This document shows positions 19,566 to 28,249 of a stretch of DNA of 64,000 nt, in pieces. Every line of letters begins with the position of its first letter. Within the stretch, counting starts at the first letter, position 1. Source of the stretch: CAVQBC01 sp963710665. Lineage in GTDB: Bacteria; Actinomycetota; Thermoleophilia; Solirubrobacterales; Solirubrobacteraceae. Made by a program: the position numbers and the translations under genes. Where the stretch lies: assembly GCA_963710665.1 (NCBI GenBank), contig CAVQBC010000008.1, positions 744,001 through 808,000 on the forward strand. The letters run 5' to 3'. The notes below the pieces were generated by a model, which saw nothing but the letters and a program-made list of their open reading frames with translations, had not been told where the DNA came from and did no database searches.

Positions 19566-19719
19566 TCATCGTGCCGCCTGTTCCGGGCCGTGGATGAGCC
19601 GGCTCCGGCGCCACACGAGCTCGGCGGTGCCGAGGCCGACCACGATCCCGAGCGCGCTCCAGCCGGCGCGCTCGATCGCGATCGCGGCGCCCTGGTAGTC
19701 GACCGCGCCGATCGTCAGC
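19566..19719 (-). pseudogene. 3' remnant of a FUSC-family membrane gene
   Basis: A leftward open frame encodes LTIGAVDYQGAAIAIERAG, continues through ELVWRRSRLIHGPEQAAR and ends at TGA 19566-19568. It matches the C-terminus of the intact FUSC gene at 26431-27507, which reads LTISAVDYQGVAIAIERAG and RLIHGPQRASP. Everything upstream of 19719 is unrelated. Only about 50 residues survive, so it is non-functional. Confidence 0.85.
19588..19719. repeat. 132-bp direct repeat, copy 1 (FUSC 3' end)
   Basis: Aligns without gaps to 26453-26584 with 7 mismatches in 132 positions (about 95% identity). Same orientation. The two copies bracket the NO-reductase module. Confidence 0.9.
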
Positions 19720-19854
19720 CGGCACACCATGTGGGGACGTGGACATTCCCTGCGCTAGCTGGGAGAGTCGTTGCTGCGCAGCACCTCGCCGGCGCGTGCT
19801 CGGGTCGCGCACGGCGCGAGTCGCGCGCGTACCAGTCGATGGAGAGGAGCCGCG

Positions 19855-22188
19855 ATGGAAGCGGCCGATCGGCGGCCGTTGCTGGTGTCCAAGGGGTGGG
19901 TGCAGGCGGTCCTGATCGTCGTCCTGCTCGGCTTCTTCGTACTCGGGTTGCTGGCGTATCGCACCTATCAGGCCAAGCCTCCAATGCCGCAACGGGTGGT
20001 CGACCCCGGAGGAACCGTCCTCTACACGGCCAAGGACATCACCGCCGGCCAGCAGGTCTTCCTCCACAACGGCCTCATGGAGTACGGCTCGGTGTTCGGC
20101 CACGGCGCGTACCTGGGGCCCGACTACACCGCTGACTATCTGCGCCGGTCGTCGGACCTCGTCCGGCGCTCCTACGGCGGTGCGCGGTCGGACACCGCCG
20201 CGAGCAGGACGATTCGGGACTTCCGGACCAACCGCTACGACGGCAGGAGCGGCACGCTCGCGCTGACGGCGCCCCAGGCAGCCGCGCACCGCCGGCTCGT
20301 CGGCTACTACAGCCGGTTCTTCTCGGAGCCGACGACCAAACACGGCCTGCGCCCGGACGCGATCACCGACCGGCGCCGGCTCGCTCAGCTGACCGCGTTC
20401 TTCGGGTGGACGGCCTGGGCCGGCTCGACGAACCGACCGGGCCGCGACTACTCCTACACGAACAACTGGCCACCGGAACCCCGCGTGGACAACACGCCGA
20501 CGGCGAACGTGGTGGTCTGGAGCGTGCTCTCGCTCATCGCCCTGCTCGGTGGGATCGGCATCCTCTTCGGCGTCTTCGGCCGGTGGCGCTTCCTCGGTTG
20601 GCACGGCCGCGAGCAGGCGACGCTGTCGTTTCGCGCGCCCGGCGACGTGGCCCTCACCCCGGGCCAGCGGGCGTGCGCCTGGTTCTTCTTCGTCATGGCT
20701 GCGCTGTTCCTGCTCCAGACGTTCGTGGGCGCGGCGTCACAGCACTATCGCGCCGAGATCGCGAGCTTCTTCGGCGTCGATCTCGCGCAGGTCTTCCCGT
20801 ACAACCTGATGCGGACCTGGCACGTGCAGCTGGCGCTGTTCTGGGTGGCGACCTCGTTCGTGGCGGCGGGCATCTTCCTGGCTCCGATGATCGCCCGGCG
20901 CGAGCCGCGTCACCAGGGGAAGCTCGCCTTCGCGTTGCTGGGCGCCCTCGCCGTCGTGGTATTCGGCACGCTGATCGGCTCGTTCCTGGGCGTGCACGGC
21001 GTGCTGGAGGGCACGGCGTCGAACTGGTTCGGCCTGCAGGGATTCGAGTACCTGGACCTCGCGCGGATCTGGCAGGTCCTGCTGTCGATCGGCCTCTTCG
21101 TGTGGGTGTTCATGCTCTTCAGGGTCCTGCGCCGACGGCTGCGCGGCGAGCATCCGGGGAACATGCCGTGGCTCTTCTTCCTCGCGGCCTGCGCGATTCC
21201 GGCGTTCTACGCCGTCGGTCTGATCGCTCGCACCGGCGAGCACTTCACCGTCACGGAGTTCTGGCGCTTCTGGGTCGTGCACCTCTGGGTCGAGGACTTC
21301 CTGGAGCTCTTCACGACGGTGATGGTCGCGTACATGTTCGTGCTGCTCGGCGTGGTGCGGGAGAAGGTCGCGCTGACGGTGATCTACCTGGACATCGTCC
21401 TGTACTCGCTCGGCGGCGTCATCGGGACGATGCATCACCTGTACTTCTCGGGTGAGCCGGCCGAGCACATGGCACTCGGCGCCTTCTTCTCAGCCGCCGA
21501 GGTGATCCCACTCACCTTCCTGACCGTCGAGGCGTGGTCGTTCCTCCAACTCGGCACGGCACAGGAGTCGCGTGCGCGCACCCCGTTCCCGCATCGCTGG
21601 GCGGTCATGTTCCTCGTCGCGGTCGGCTTCTGGAACTTCCTCGGCGCCGGGATCTTCGGCTTCCTGATCAACCTGCCGGTCGTGTCCTACTACGAGATCG
21701 GCACCGCCCTCACGGCCAATCACGGACACGCGGCGATGATGGGCGTCTACGGGATGCTCGCCATAGGGCTCGCGTTGTTCTGCCTGCGGTACCTCATCCC
21801 CGCGGATCGCTGGCCGGAGAGGTGGGCGCGCATCTCCTTCTGGTCGACGAACATCGGCCTGGCGTGGATGTGCTTCGCCACGCTGCTGCCGCTGGGGATC
21901 CTCCAGCTCTACAAGTCCGTCAACGACGGCTACTGGGAAGCGCGCGAGCTCAAGTTCCTCACGAACGACACCAACGCGCTGGTGGAGTGGCTCAGACTGC
22001 CGGGTGACATCGTCTTCATCGTCGGAGGCGCGATACCCACCCTCTACATCGCCTACCTCGGGGTCCGCCACACGGTCAGGCAGGTCACCCTCGAGGAGCC
22101 TGAGGACATCCTGTTCACCGAGATCTCCCAGCCCGAAGGTGTCCCGGCGATGAGCGCAGACGAGGCCGCGGCGGCCAAGCTGACATGA
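19855..22188 (+). CDS. norZ: Quinol-dependent nitric oxide reductase, single-subunit
   Basis: A 777-residue membrane enzyme of the heme-copper oxidase superfamily that reduces NO to N2O with electrons from quinol. The N-terminal extension (membrane anchor residues 14-37, then a periplasmic domain with QQVFLHNGLMEYGS) replaces the NorC subunit, as in qNOR. Heme and FeB ligands are visible in RTWHVQLALFW, VVHLWVEDFLE (with the Glu typical of NOR), GTMHHLYFSG and TANHGHAAMMGVYG. ATG 19855 has GGAGAGGAG upstream. It overlaps the next gene by four bases (ATGA). Serves NO detoxification or denitrification; no nitrite reductase is in the window, which favours detoxification (inference). Confidence 0.95.
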   Translation: MEAADRRPLLVSKGWVQAVLIVVLLGFFVLGLLAYRTYQAKPPMPQRVVDPGGTVLYTAKDITAGQQVFLHNGLMEYGSVFGHGAYLGPDYTADYLRRSSDLVRRSYGGARSDTAASRTIRDFRTNRYDGRSGTLALTAPQAAAHRRLVGYYSRFFSEPTTKHGLRPDAITDRRRLAQLTAFFGWTAWAGSTNRPGRDYSYTNNWPPEPRVDNTPTANVVVWSVLSLIALLGGIGILFGVFGRWRFLGWHGREQATLSFRAPGDVALTPGQRACAWFFFVMAALFLLQTFVGAASQHYRAEIASFFGVDLAQVFPYNLMRTWHVQLALFWVATSFVAAGIFLAPMIARREPRHQGKLAFALLGALAVVVFGTLIGSFLGVHGVLEGTASNWFGLQGFEYLDLARIWQVLLSIGLFVWVFMLFRVLRRRLRGEHPGNMPWLFFLAACAIPAFYAVGLIARTGEHFTVTEFWRFWVVHLWVEDFLELFTTVMVAYMFVLLGVVREKVALTVIYLDIVLYSLGGVIGTMHHLYFSGEPAEHMALGAFFSAAEVIPLTFLTVEAWSFLQLGTAQESRARTPFPHRWAVMFLVAVGFWNFLGAGIFGFLINLPVVSYYEIGTALTANHGHAAMMGVYGMLAIGLALFCLRYLIPADRWPERWARISFWSTNIGLAWMCFATLLPLGILQLYKSVNDGYWEARELKFLTNDTNALVEWLRLPGDIVFIVGGAIPTLYIAYLGVRHTVRQVTLEEPEDILFTEISQPEGVPAMSADEAAAAKLT

Positions 22189-22799
22189 GCCCCGAGGTCT
22201 GGTTCCTGGGTGGCTACGCGGCGTTCCTCGTCGCCGCTGCGCTCATCCTGGAGTGGCTGTCAGCACACACCCACCGCCGGGCGCTGCGCTATCGCACAGC
22301 CGGCTTCGAGTACGACGAGCAGCTCGACCACTGGCGCTGCCCCGAAGGCGAGCACCTCTGGCCGCACGAGCTCGACCACGAGCGCCGGCTCGTGCGCTAC
22401 CGCGCGAGGGCGCACATCTGCAACGGCTGCGCGCTCAAGGAGAGCTGCACCGACTCCGAGCACGGTCGCGAGATCGTCCGCCCGATCGACCCCTGGCCCC
22501 ACTCGGAGGCCGGTCGCTTTCACCGTGGGCTGTCCCTGGTACTGATCGCGCTCGCCCTCCTGCTTCTGATCGTCGGGAGCGCTCGACACCACGAGCCGGA
22601 GGAAGCCGGCGTCTTCCTCGCGCTGATCGTCGTGGCGCTGTTCGTGGGGCGCCGGCTGCTGCGTGACTTCCGCGCCCATCCCGCCGGTTTCCCCGGGCCG
22701 ACCGGCGCACACGGGCTCGGTGTCGTGGGCAGCGGGGTGGACGGGCGCCGTCGCCCCAGCCGCCGGGCTTCGGACGACCACGCCCGGGATCACCTCTGA
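22185..22799 (+). CDS. Membrane protein with Cys-rich cytoplasmic loop, coupled to qNor
   Basis: A 204-residue protein whose ATG overlaps the qNor stop, so the two are translationally coupled. It has one N-terminal membrane span (residues 4-24) and two more around residues 115-150. Between them is a soluble domain with HWRCPEGEHLW, then YRARAHICNGCALKESCTDS and HGREIVRP. The C-x2-C-x5-C pattern with RG/GREI resembles the zinc-ribbon-like segment of some IS transposases. Family not recognised otherwise. Function unknown; tight coupling suggests a role in qNor assembly, NO sensing or electron delivery (inference). Confidence 0.75.
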   Translation: MSPEVWFLGGYAAFLVAAALILEWLSAHTHRRALRYRTAGFEYDEQLDHWRCPEGEHLWPHELDHERRLVRYRARAHICNGCALKESCTDSEHGREIVRPIDPWPHSEAGRFHRGLSLVLIALALLLLIVGSARHHEPEEAGVFLALIVVALFVGRRLLRDFRAHPAGFPGPTGAHGLGVVGSGVDGRRRPSRRASDDHARDHL

Positions 22800-23038
22800 T
22801 CGCCGTCGTCGTGGCGCCCGTCGTCGGTCCCCGCCTTCGAGCGCTCCGCGGTCTTCGACATCCCGGCGCGGGCGTACGAACCCGTTCGGCCCGCTTCATC
22901 ACTTAGACTCGCCTCGGCTGAAGCCGCTGATGAGCTCCCGCGCGACCCAGCATCCGTGTGCCCTGATCGCCAACGAGCGAGACGACTACCCGGGGTCCCG
23001 GCGCGGCGCTCTCGCTCGGGCGCGGAGAGTCGCCTGAG
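22800..23038. other. Intergenic region without recognised gene
   Basis: A 239-base gap between the Cys-rich membrane protein and the FAD oxidoreductase. It contains GGAGAG before ATG 23039. A near-palindrome CGAACCCGTTCG near 22876 has a two-base rather than four-base spacer, so it is not a LexA box. I see nothing else. Confidence 0.5.
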
Positions 23039-24295
23039 ATGGCAGGGACCGCTCCTGCACCCCTGCGGGTCCTGGTCGCCGGCGGTGGGGTCGCGGGTCT
23101 GGAGACGCTGCTTGCCCTGCGTGACCTCGCCGGGGATCGCGTCGAGACGTCGCTGCTGAGCCCGGAGGACGAGTTCGTCTACCGGCCGATGGCGGTCGGC
23201 GAGCCGTTTTCACGCGGGCACGCGCAGCGTCACCGGCTCGACGCGATCGCTCGTCACCTCGGCGCTCGCCTGATCCGTGGGTCGCTTGCGGAGGTCGATG
23301 ACGGCGCCCGCGTCGCGGTGACCGCCGACGGGGAGCGCCTGTCCTATGACGCGCTCGTCGTCGCGATCGGTGCCGACAGCGAGCCGGCGCTCACGCGCGC
23401 CCTGACGTGGACACCGGAGAGCGACGCCGAGGTCTACGGGGGCTTGCTCCGCGACCTCGAAGAGGGCTACAGCAAGCGCGTCGCGTTCGTCGTCCCGCTC
23501 GGCGTCGCCTGGCCGCTTCCCGCGTACGAGCTGGCGCTGATGACGGCCTGGGAGGTGCAGGGCATGGGCATGGACGATGTGCAGATCACGATCTACACGC
23601 CGGAAAGCGCGCCGCTGGACATTTTCGGGGCCGCCGCCGCCAGAGCACTGCGCGAAGATCTCGACGCCGTCGGCATCGAGGTCCAGACCAGCGCCTACGT
23701 GACCGAGTCCGACGGTCGCCTGGTGACCGAGCCGGGCGCTCGCCCACTGGATGCTCACCGCGTCGTGGCCTTGCCCAGAGCGGTCGGGCCGGCGCTGCCC
23801 GGTGTCTCCGGTGACGTGCGAGGGTTCGTGCGCTGCGACCGCCACGGCAAGGTCGCCGGCGCCTCAACTGTCTGGGCGGCGGGCGACGCGATCGCCTTCC
23901 CGGTCAAGCAGGGCGGCCTGGCGGCGCAGCAGGCGGACGCGGTCGCCGAGGCGATTGCCGCCCGCGCGGGCGCTGACATCCTGCCCGAGCCGTTTCGTCC
24001 CGTGCTGCGCGGCGTGCTGCTCACCGGGCGCGGGAAGGCCTGGATGCGCAGCGCGTCCGCCGGCGGCGGAGAGGGTGAGACCGAGCGACGGGCGCTGTTC
24101 TGGCCGCCGACGAAGATCGCCGGGCGCTACATCTCACCATTTCTCGCCGAGCTCGATGAAGCCGAGGCTCTTGGCCGGGCTCCCCAGCCGAGCGGGCAAC
24201 CCGTTGAGCTTGACCTCGAGCGCGACATGCCTGCCGCCGCCGACGCGCTGCGCACCACCGAGCGAGCGCCGGCGTCGAGGGATGCCGGCCAGTAG
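23039..24295 (+). CDS. FAD-dependent NAD(P)H/sulfide:quinone oxidoreductase-like protein
   Basis: A 418-residue flavoprotein of the pyridine-nucleotide disulfide oxidoreductase superfamily. FAD-binding loop VAGGGVAGLETLLAL near residue 13; Thr/Ala-Ile-Gly strand LVVAIGADS around residue 115; second FAD contact TVWAAGDAIAFPVKQGGLA near residue 278. The VKQGG segment and GKAWMR-type tail resemble type-II NADH dehydrogenases and SQR enzymes. No signal peptide or redox CxxC is seen. Located between qNor and an antiporter, it could feed electrons into the quinone pool used by qNor (inference). ATG has GGAGAG upstream. Confidence 0.85.
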   Translation: MAGTAPAPLRVLVAGGGVAGLETLLALRDLAGDRVETSLLSPEDEFVYRPMAVGEPFSRGHAQRHRLDAIARHLGARLIRGSLAEVDDGARVAVTADGERLSYDALVVAIGADSEPALTRALTWTPESDAEVYGGLLRDLEEGYSKRVAFVVPLGVAWPLPAYELALMTAWEVQGMGMDDVQITIYTPESAPLDIFGAAAARALREDLDAVGIEVQTSAYVTESDGRLVTEPGARPLDAHRVVALPRAVGPALPGVSGDVRGFVRCDRHGKVAGASTVWAAGDAIAFPVKQGGLAAQQADAVAEAIAARAGADILPEPFRPVLRGVLLTGRGKAWMRSASAGGGEGETERRALFWPPTKIAGRYISPFLAELDEAEALGRAPQPSGQPVELDLERDMPAAADALRTTERAPASRDAGQ

Positions 24296-24394
24296 GTATT
24301 GCGCCGGGGCCACTAGCCGCCAGATCGCGCAGCGACGTGTGAGCGCTCGGGTCGAACCCCGCCTACCGGACCTCTGAGTCACCGCGGGGCGGCG

Positions 24395-24400
24395 TAGCCT
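24395..24400 (+). promoter_or_regulatory. -10 box of antiporter gene
   Basis: TAGCCT six bases before GTG 24407; leaderless spacing. Confidence 0.45.
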
Positions 24401-24406
24401 GCCCCG

Positions 24407-25573
24407 GTGGACTTCGGCGTACTGGCGCTGATCGTGCTCGCGGGACTGATGGGCCCGCTGCTCGGCGCCGGGCGCACGGTCTTCGTTCCGGTCGTGGTCG
24501 GCGAGATTCTCGCCGGCCTGCTCGTCGGGCGCACGGGTCTGGACGCCGTCGACCCGGGGGACCCCACTGTGCGGTTCCTGAGCGACGTGGGCTTCGCGAT
24601 GTTGATGTTCACCGTCGGCGCACACATGCCGCTCCGCGACCCGCGGCTGCCCGCCGCGCTGCGCAGCGGCGCAGTTGCCGCGGGCGTCGTGCTGCTGCTC
24701 GGGCCGCCCGCGGGTGCGGTCGCCGCTTGGTTCGCGGGCACCGGCGACGCCGCGATCTACGCTGTCATCCTCGGCTCCGGCTCGGCCGCCGCGGTCCTGA
24801 CAATGCTCGCCGAGGCGCGCCTCACGGGCCCGCCGGCGCTGACGGTGATCGGGCAGGTCACGATTGCCGACGTCATCACGGTCCTCGCGATCCCACTGGT
24901 GCTTCAGCCCGATCGGGTGGCGAACGCGGCACGCGGCGGTGCGCTCGTCGCCGCCGGCGCCGGCGCGGTCTACGCCGTGGCTCACCGCCTCTACCGAGAA
25001 GGCTGGACGCATCGCCTCCGCAGGCGCTCGAAGCAACGCCGGTGGGCACTCGATCTGCGCCTGTCCCTCCTCGTCCTCTTCACGTTGGCATGGCTTGCCC
25101 AAGCGAGCGGGACCAGCGTGCTGATCGCAGGGTTCGGAACCGGCCTGCTGGTAGCCGCGCTCGGTGGGCCCGACCGACTGTTCACTCAGGTTCGGGGCCT
25201 CGCCGACGGCTTCTTCGTCCCGCTCTTCTTCGTCGTCCTCGGCGCGCGTCTGGAGCTCGGCGCGGTGATCGAGCATCCGTCGATTCTCCGGCTCACCATC
25301 GCCCTGCTGGTCCTCAATATCGCCGTCCACCTGCTCGCCGCCGGGCTGAGTCGCCAGCGCGCATCGGCCGCCATGATCGCGACGGCACAGCTCGGCGTGC
25401 CCGCCGCCGTCGTCACGCTCGCCCTCCCGGACAGGGTTCTCAGCGAGGCGCAAGGCGCGGCGATCATCACCGCCGCGCTCGCCAGTCTGGGCATCGCCGC
25501 GCTCGGCACCGCGCTCTTCGCCCGTGAGGCTCGCCTGCTCGCGGGTGGAGGCCGGTACACCGGCGAAGCCTAG
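24407..25573 (+). CDS. Cation:proton antiporter, CPA2 family
   Basis: A 388-residue membrane protein with about twelve hydrophobic segments and no C-terminal nucleotide-binding domain. Family landmarks are VVVGEILAGLLVGRTGL near residue 30, FLSDVGFAMLMFTVGAHM around residue 65 and PLFFVVLGARLELG around residue 275. KefB/NapA-type proteins exchange Na+ or K+ for H+. The usual PxxxG helix-break pattern is present, but cation choice is not determinable. Separated from the oxidoreductase by 111 bases and with its own leaderless -10 box. Confidence 0.88.
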   Translation: MDFGVLALIVLAGLMGPLLGAGRTVFVPVVVGEILAGLLVGRTGLDAVDPGDPTVRFLSDVGFAMLMFTVGAHMPLRDPRLPAALRSGAVAAGVVLLLGPPAGAVAAWFAGTGDAAIYAVILGSGSAAAVLTMLAEARLTGPPALTVIGQVTIADVITVLAIPLVLQPDRVANAARGGALVAAGAGAVYAVAHRLYREGWTHRLRRRSKQRRWALDLRLSLLVLFTLAWLAQASGTSVLIAGFGTGLLVAALGGPDRLFTQVRGLADGFFVPLFFVVLGARLELGAVIEHPSILRLTIALLVLNIAVHLLAAGLSRQRASAAMIATAQLGVPAAVVTLALPDRVLSEAQGAAIITAALASLGIAALGTALFAREARLLAGGGRYTGEA

Positions 25574-25645
25574 GCCGACGGAGGCGCGGAATACGGTCGG
25601 CGGTGCGTGCGTGCGTGCGGGGGTCGTGCTGCCGGCGCGAGGTGG

Positions 25646-26434
25646 CTAGCGGGCCTGCGCGTGCCGCCGCGCGAAGTCGCGGATCGCGACGGCGAAGACC
25701 TCGGCCCGGTCGGGCGAGATCGGGCCCGCGTGATCGGCGCCCGGGGCGACGGCGAGCTCGGCGTTCGGCAGCGTGCGGTAGAGCGACAGGGTCATGTCGA
25801 GCGGCACCATCTCGTCGCGGTCCCCGGTGAACAGGAGGACCGGCACCTCGATGCGCTGGACCTCGTCCTCGGTCAGGCCGGCGTAGGCGAGCCACATCGG
25901 CGCCGTCAGCTGCACGAGCGTCCGCCACTGCGGCTCGCCGCCCGCGTGCCATGACTTGATGAGCTCCGCGAAATCACCCAGGAACGCCTCGACGTGCTCG
26001 ATGTCGGGCGCGTTCGGGTCGTCGCTCCCCAGGAGCGCAGCGGCGGCCTCGGTCATCGCGGGAGCGGTCATCTCGGGGTGGGCCGCGGCGACGATCAGAG
26101 CCCGCGCGCCCTCCGGGTGGCGGACGCCGAGCTCCAGCGCGATCTGCCCGCCGTCGCTGTAGCCGCCCACGATCGGGCGGTCCAGTCCCAGCTCCCCGAT
26201 CAGCGCGGCGACGTCGTCGGCGAGCTGGGGATAGGTCAGCTTCCCGCTCGGGTTCGTCGAGCGGCCGTGGCCGCGCGTGTCGGGCGTGATCACGCGGAAC
26301 TCGCCGGTGAGGTAGGGCAGCTCCGGCTCCCACGAGGCACTCGAGATAAGCCCGCCGTGGAGGAGCACGAGGGGCTCTCCGGCGCCGTGCTCCTCGTAGT
26401 AGATCGTCGCGCCGTTGACGTCGATCGTGGTCAT
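25646..26434 (-). CDS. Alpha/beta hydrolase
   Basis: A 262-residue serine hydrolase. HG motif VLLHGGLISSASW (residue 25 on), catalytic serine in the nucleophile elbow GGYSDGG (near residue 94), acid Asp in LLFTGDRDEMVP (around 205) and His in PGADHAG (around 234). The GYSDG elbow and size fit small esterase or hydrolase relatives of 3-oxoadipate enol-lactonase. Soluble. ATG 26434 overlaps the upstream FUSC stop (ATGA), so they are co-translated. Substrate unknown. Confidence 0.9.
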   Translation of the reverse strand: MTTIDVNGATIYYEEHGAGEPLVLLHGGLISSASWEPELPYLTGEFRVITPDTRGHGRSTNPSGKLTYPQLADDVAALIGELGLDRPIVGGYSDGGQIALELGVRHPEGARALIVAAAHPEMTAPAMTEAAAALLGSDDPNAPDIEHVEAFLGDFAELIKSWHAGGEPQWRTLVQLTAPMWLAYAGLTEDEVQRIEVPVLLFTGDRDEMVPLDMTLSLYRTLPNAELAVAPGADHAGPISPDRAEVFAVAIRDFARRHAQAR

Positions 26435-27507
26435 GGTGACGCTCGCTGAGGTCCGTGGATGAGCCTGCTGCGCCGCCACACGAGCTCGGCGATGCCAAGG
26501 CCGACCACGATCCCGAGCGCGCTCCAGCCGGCGCGCTCGATCGCGATCGCGACGCCCTGGTAGTCGACCGCGCTGATCGTCAGCAGCGCGGTCGGCGTCA
26601 GCAGCACCACGAGCCAGAAGTAGCCGCGCGCGAACAGCGCGAAGAGGCCGAAGGCGGCGATGCCCTGGCAGACGACCAGCAGCCAGTGGCCGCCGAACGC
26701 GATCGTGATCAGCGCGATCACCGCCGTCCCGATGAGCGTGCCGGCCCCGCGCTGGAGCGCGCGCACGTCGCTCGCGTGCTCCTCCGGCTGGACTACCGCG
26801 AGGACGGTCAGCGGGACCCAGTAGCCGTGCTCGAGCCCGAGCAGCTGGTAGACGAGGATGGTCGTCGCGACGATCGCCGCCAGACGCAGCGCGTGCGCGC
26901 GGAGCAGGCGGTCGCCCGTGAGGGCGTCGCGGTACCGGCGGAGGCCCTGGGCCAGGACCCGCCCGAGGGGCGCGGCGTCCGGGCTGCGGCGCGGAGCGCC
27001 CCGCGCGTAGGCGGCGGCCATGAGGACGACACCGCCGAGCGAGCCCACCAGGAACGCCAGCGCGCGCTCCCCCGTGTCGAGCTCCTGGGCCGGGATCCCG
27101 TTGGCTATCACGAAGATCGCGCCGATCACGAAGCCGGTCAGGCCGCCGTTGGCGCCGAACGTGCGCAGGTGCGCGGCGAGGGCGACCCACACGAACGCGA
27201 CCGCGGCTGACGCCGCCGCGCTCTCCTGCACGGCGGTCCCGAGCGCGACCGACGCGCAGCACAGCAGCGACGCGCCGAGACCCCATCCGATCCGCTCCCG
27301 CAGCGGCCCGCGCGGCACCGCGAGGGAGGCGTTGAGCCCGCCGAAGCACGCCAGCACGCCGATCGCGGGCTCGTCGAGGGCGAGGCCGAGCGCGAGCGGC
27401 GTGCAGGTCGCGACGCCGCCGGCGAGCCCGGCGAGCGGGTCGATGCCGCGCCGCTCGACGCGGAACGCATCCGTCCACAGCTCGGTCGCGGCGGTGCGCA
27501 GTCCCAT
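26431..27507 (-). CDS. FUSC-family aromatic-acid exporter-like membrane protein
   Basis: A 358-residue membrane protein with two clusters of hydrophobic helices (residues about 25-165 and 210-335). The second holds the FUSC block EHGYWVPLTVLAVVQPEEHA, where the W-x-P-x-T core is characteristic. Family members such as AaeB and YccS export aromatic acids or form transporters of uncertain substrate. It lacks the long cytosolic domain of AaeB. Its last 132 coding and flanking bases are duplicated at 19588-19719. First gene of a two-gene operon with the hydrolase. Confidence 0.85.
   Translation of the reverse strand: MGLRTAATELWTDAFRVERRGIDPLAGLAGGVATCTPLALGLALDEPAIGVLACFGGLNASLAVPRGPLRERIGWGLGASLLCCASVALGTAVQESAAASAAVAFVWVALAAHLRTFGANGGLTGFVIGAIFVIANGIPAQELDTGERALAFLVGSLGGVVLMAAAYARGAPRRSPDAAPLGRVLAQGLRRYRDALTGDRLLRAHALRLAAIVATTILVYQLLGLEHGYWVPLTVLAVVQPEEHASDVRALQRGAGTLIGTAVIALITIAFGGHWLLVVCQGIAAFGLFALFARGYFWLVVLLTPTALLTISAVDYQGVAIAIERAGWSALGIVVGLGIAELVWRRSRLIHGPQRASP
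26453..26584. repeat. 132-bp direct repeat, copy 2 (inside intact FUSC gene)
   Basis: Partner of 19588-19719, offset 6865 bases, same orientation, 7 mismatches. This copy forms the genuine 3' end of the intact FUSC gene. Confidence 0.9.
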
Positions 27508-27588
27508 CGCCCGCCTCAGGGGGCGATCTCGAGGGGCATGAGCGGACGGTAGTCGATGGCCGGAGGGCCGGCAGGTTCAATAGGCCCG

Positions 27589-28242
27589 ATGAGCGCGGCG
27601 GAGGACCAGCCCACGGCGATACCCGGCGCGGAGGTCCGCCCGCTCGAGCGCGCGGAGGTCGCGGACGCGGCCCGCGCGCTGGCGCGGGCGTTCGAGGGCG
27701 ATCCGGCGCTCGTGTCGCTGTTCGCGGACCCGGCTCGCCGCGCCCGCGCGCTGCGCGCGTTCCTGACCGTGCCGGTGGCGGACGCGCTCGACCACGGCTA
27801 CGTCGACGCGCTGCTGGTCGGTGGGGCGGTGGCGGGCGCCGCGGTGTGGTTCCCGCCGGGCGCCTATCCGTTCGGCCTGTGGCGCCGGATGCGGACGCTC
27901 CCGCGGATGCTCGCCGTGGCCGCCGCCGCGCCGCGGGAGTTCCGGCGGCTCGGGCGCTTCGGCTCGAACGTCGACGCGGCGTTCCCGGAGGACCGCCCCT
28001 GGTACCTGTGCGTGGTCGGCGTCGTCCCCGAGGCGCAGGGGCGCGGCCTCGGCACCCGCCTGCTGCGGCCGGGGCTCGAGCGCTGCGACGCGGCCGGTGG
28101 GGACTGCTACCTCGAGACCGACACGCCGGAGGCGACGCGGCTGTACGAGCGCCTGGGCTTCGAGACGATCGAGGCGCGCGCCCGGCTGCTGCCCGGCGGG
28201 CCGACGCACGTCCGCATGCGCCGGCCCCCGGCGGCCGCCTGA
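27589..28242 (+). CDS. GNAT family N-acetyltransferase
   Basis: A 217-residue single GNAT domain. Acetyl-CoA loop VVPEAQGRGLGTRLLRPGLE around residues 145-165 (R/Q-x-x-G-x-G/A form QGRGLG), then motif B YLETDTPEATRLYERLGFE near residue 180. The large N-terminal half has WFPPGAYPFG, typical of the subgroup that includes puromycin-acetyltransferase-like proteins. Start ATG 27589 (an ATG 33 bases upstream is in frame but less likely). Substrate unknown. Confidence 0.88.
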   Translation: MSAAEDQPTAIPGAEVRPLERAEVADAARALARAFEGDPALVSLFADPARRARALRAFLTVPVADALDHGYVDALLVGGAVAGAAVWFPPGAYPFGLWRRMRTLPRMLAVAAAAPREFRRLGRFGSNVDAAFPEDRPWYLCVVGVVPEAQGRGLGTRLLRPGLERCDAAGGDCYLETDTPEATRLYERLGFETIEARARLLPGGPTHVRMRRPPAAA

Positions 28243-28249
28243 GCCCGCT

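Noticed and set aside
19855..22188. Cytochrome c oxidase subunit I
   Set aside because: The N-terminal extension and the Glu in VVHLWVEDFLE fit quinol NO reductase; CuB-type Tyr-His signature is absent.
22870..22895. CGAACCCGTTCG as a second LexA box
   Set aside because: The spacer is two bases, not four, and the half-sites do not form the SOS palindrome.
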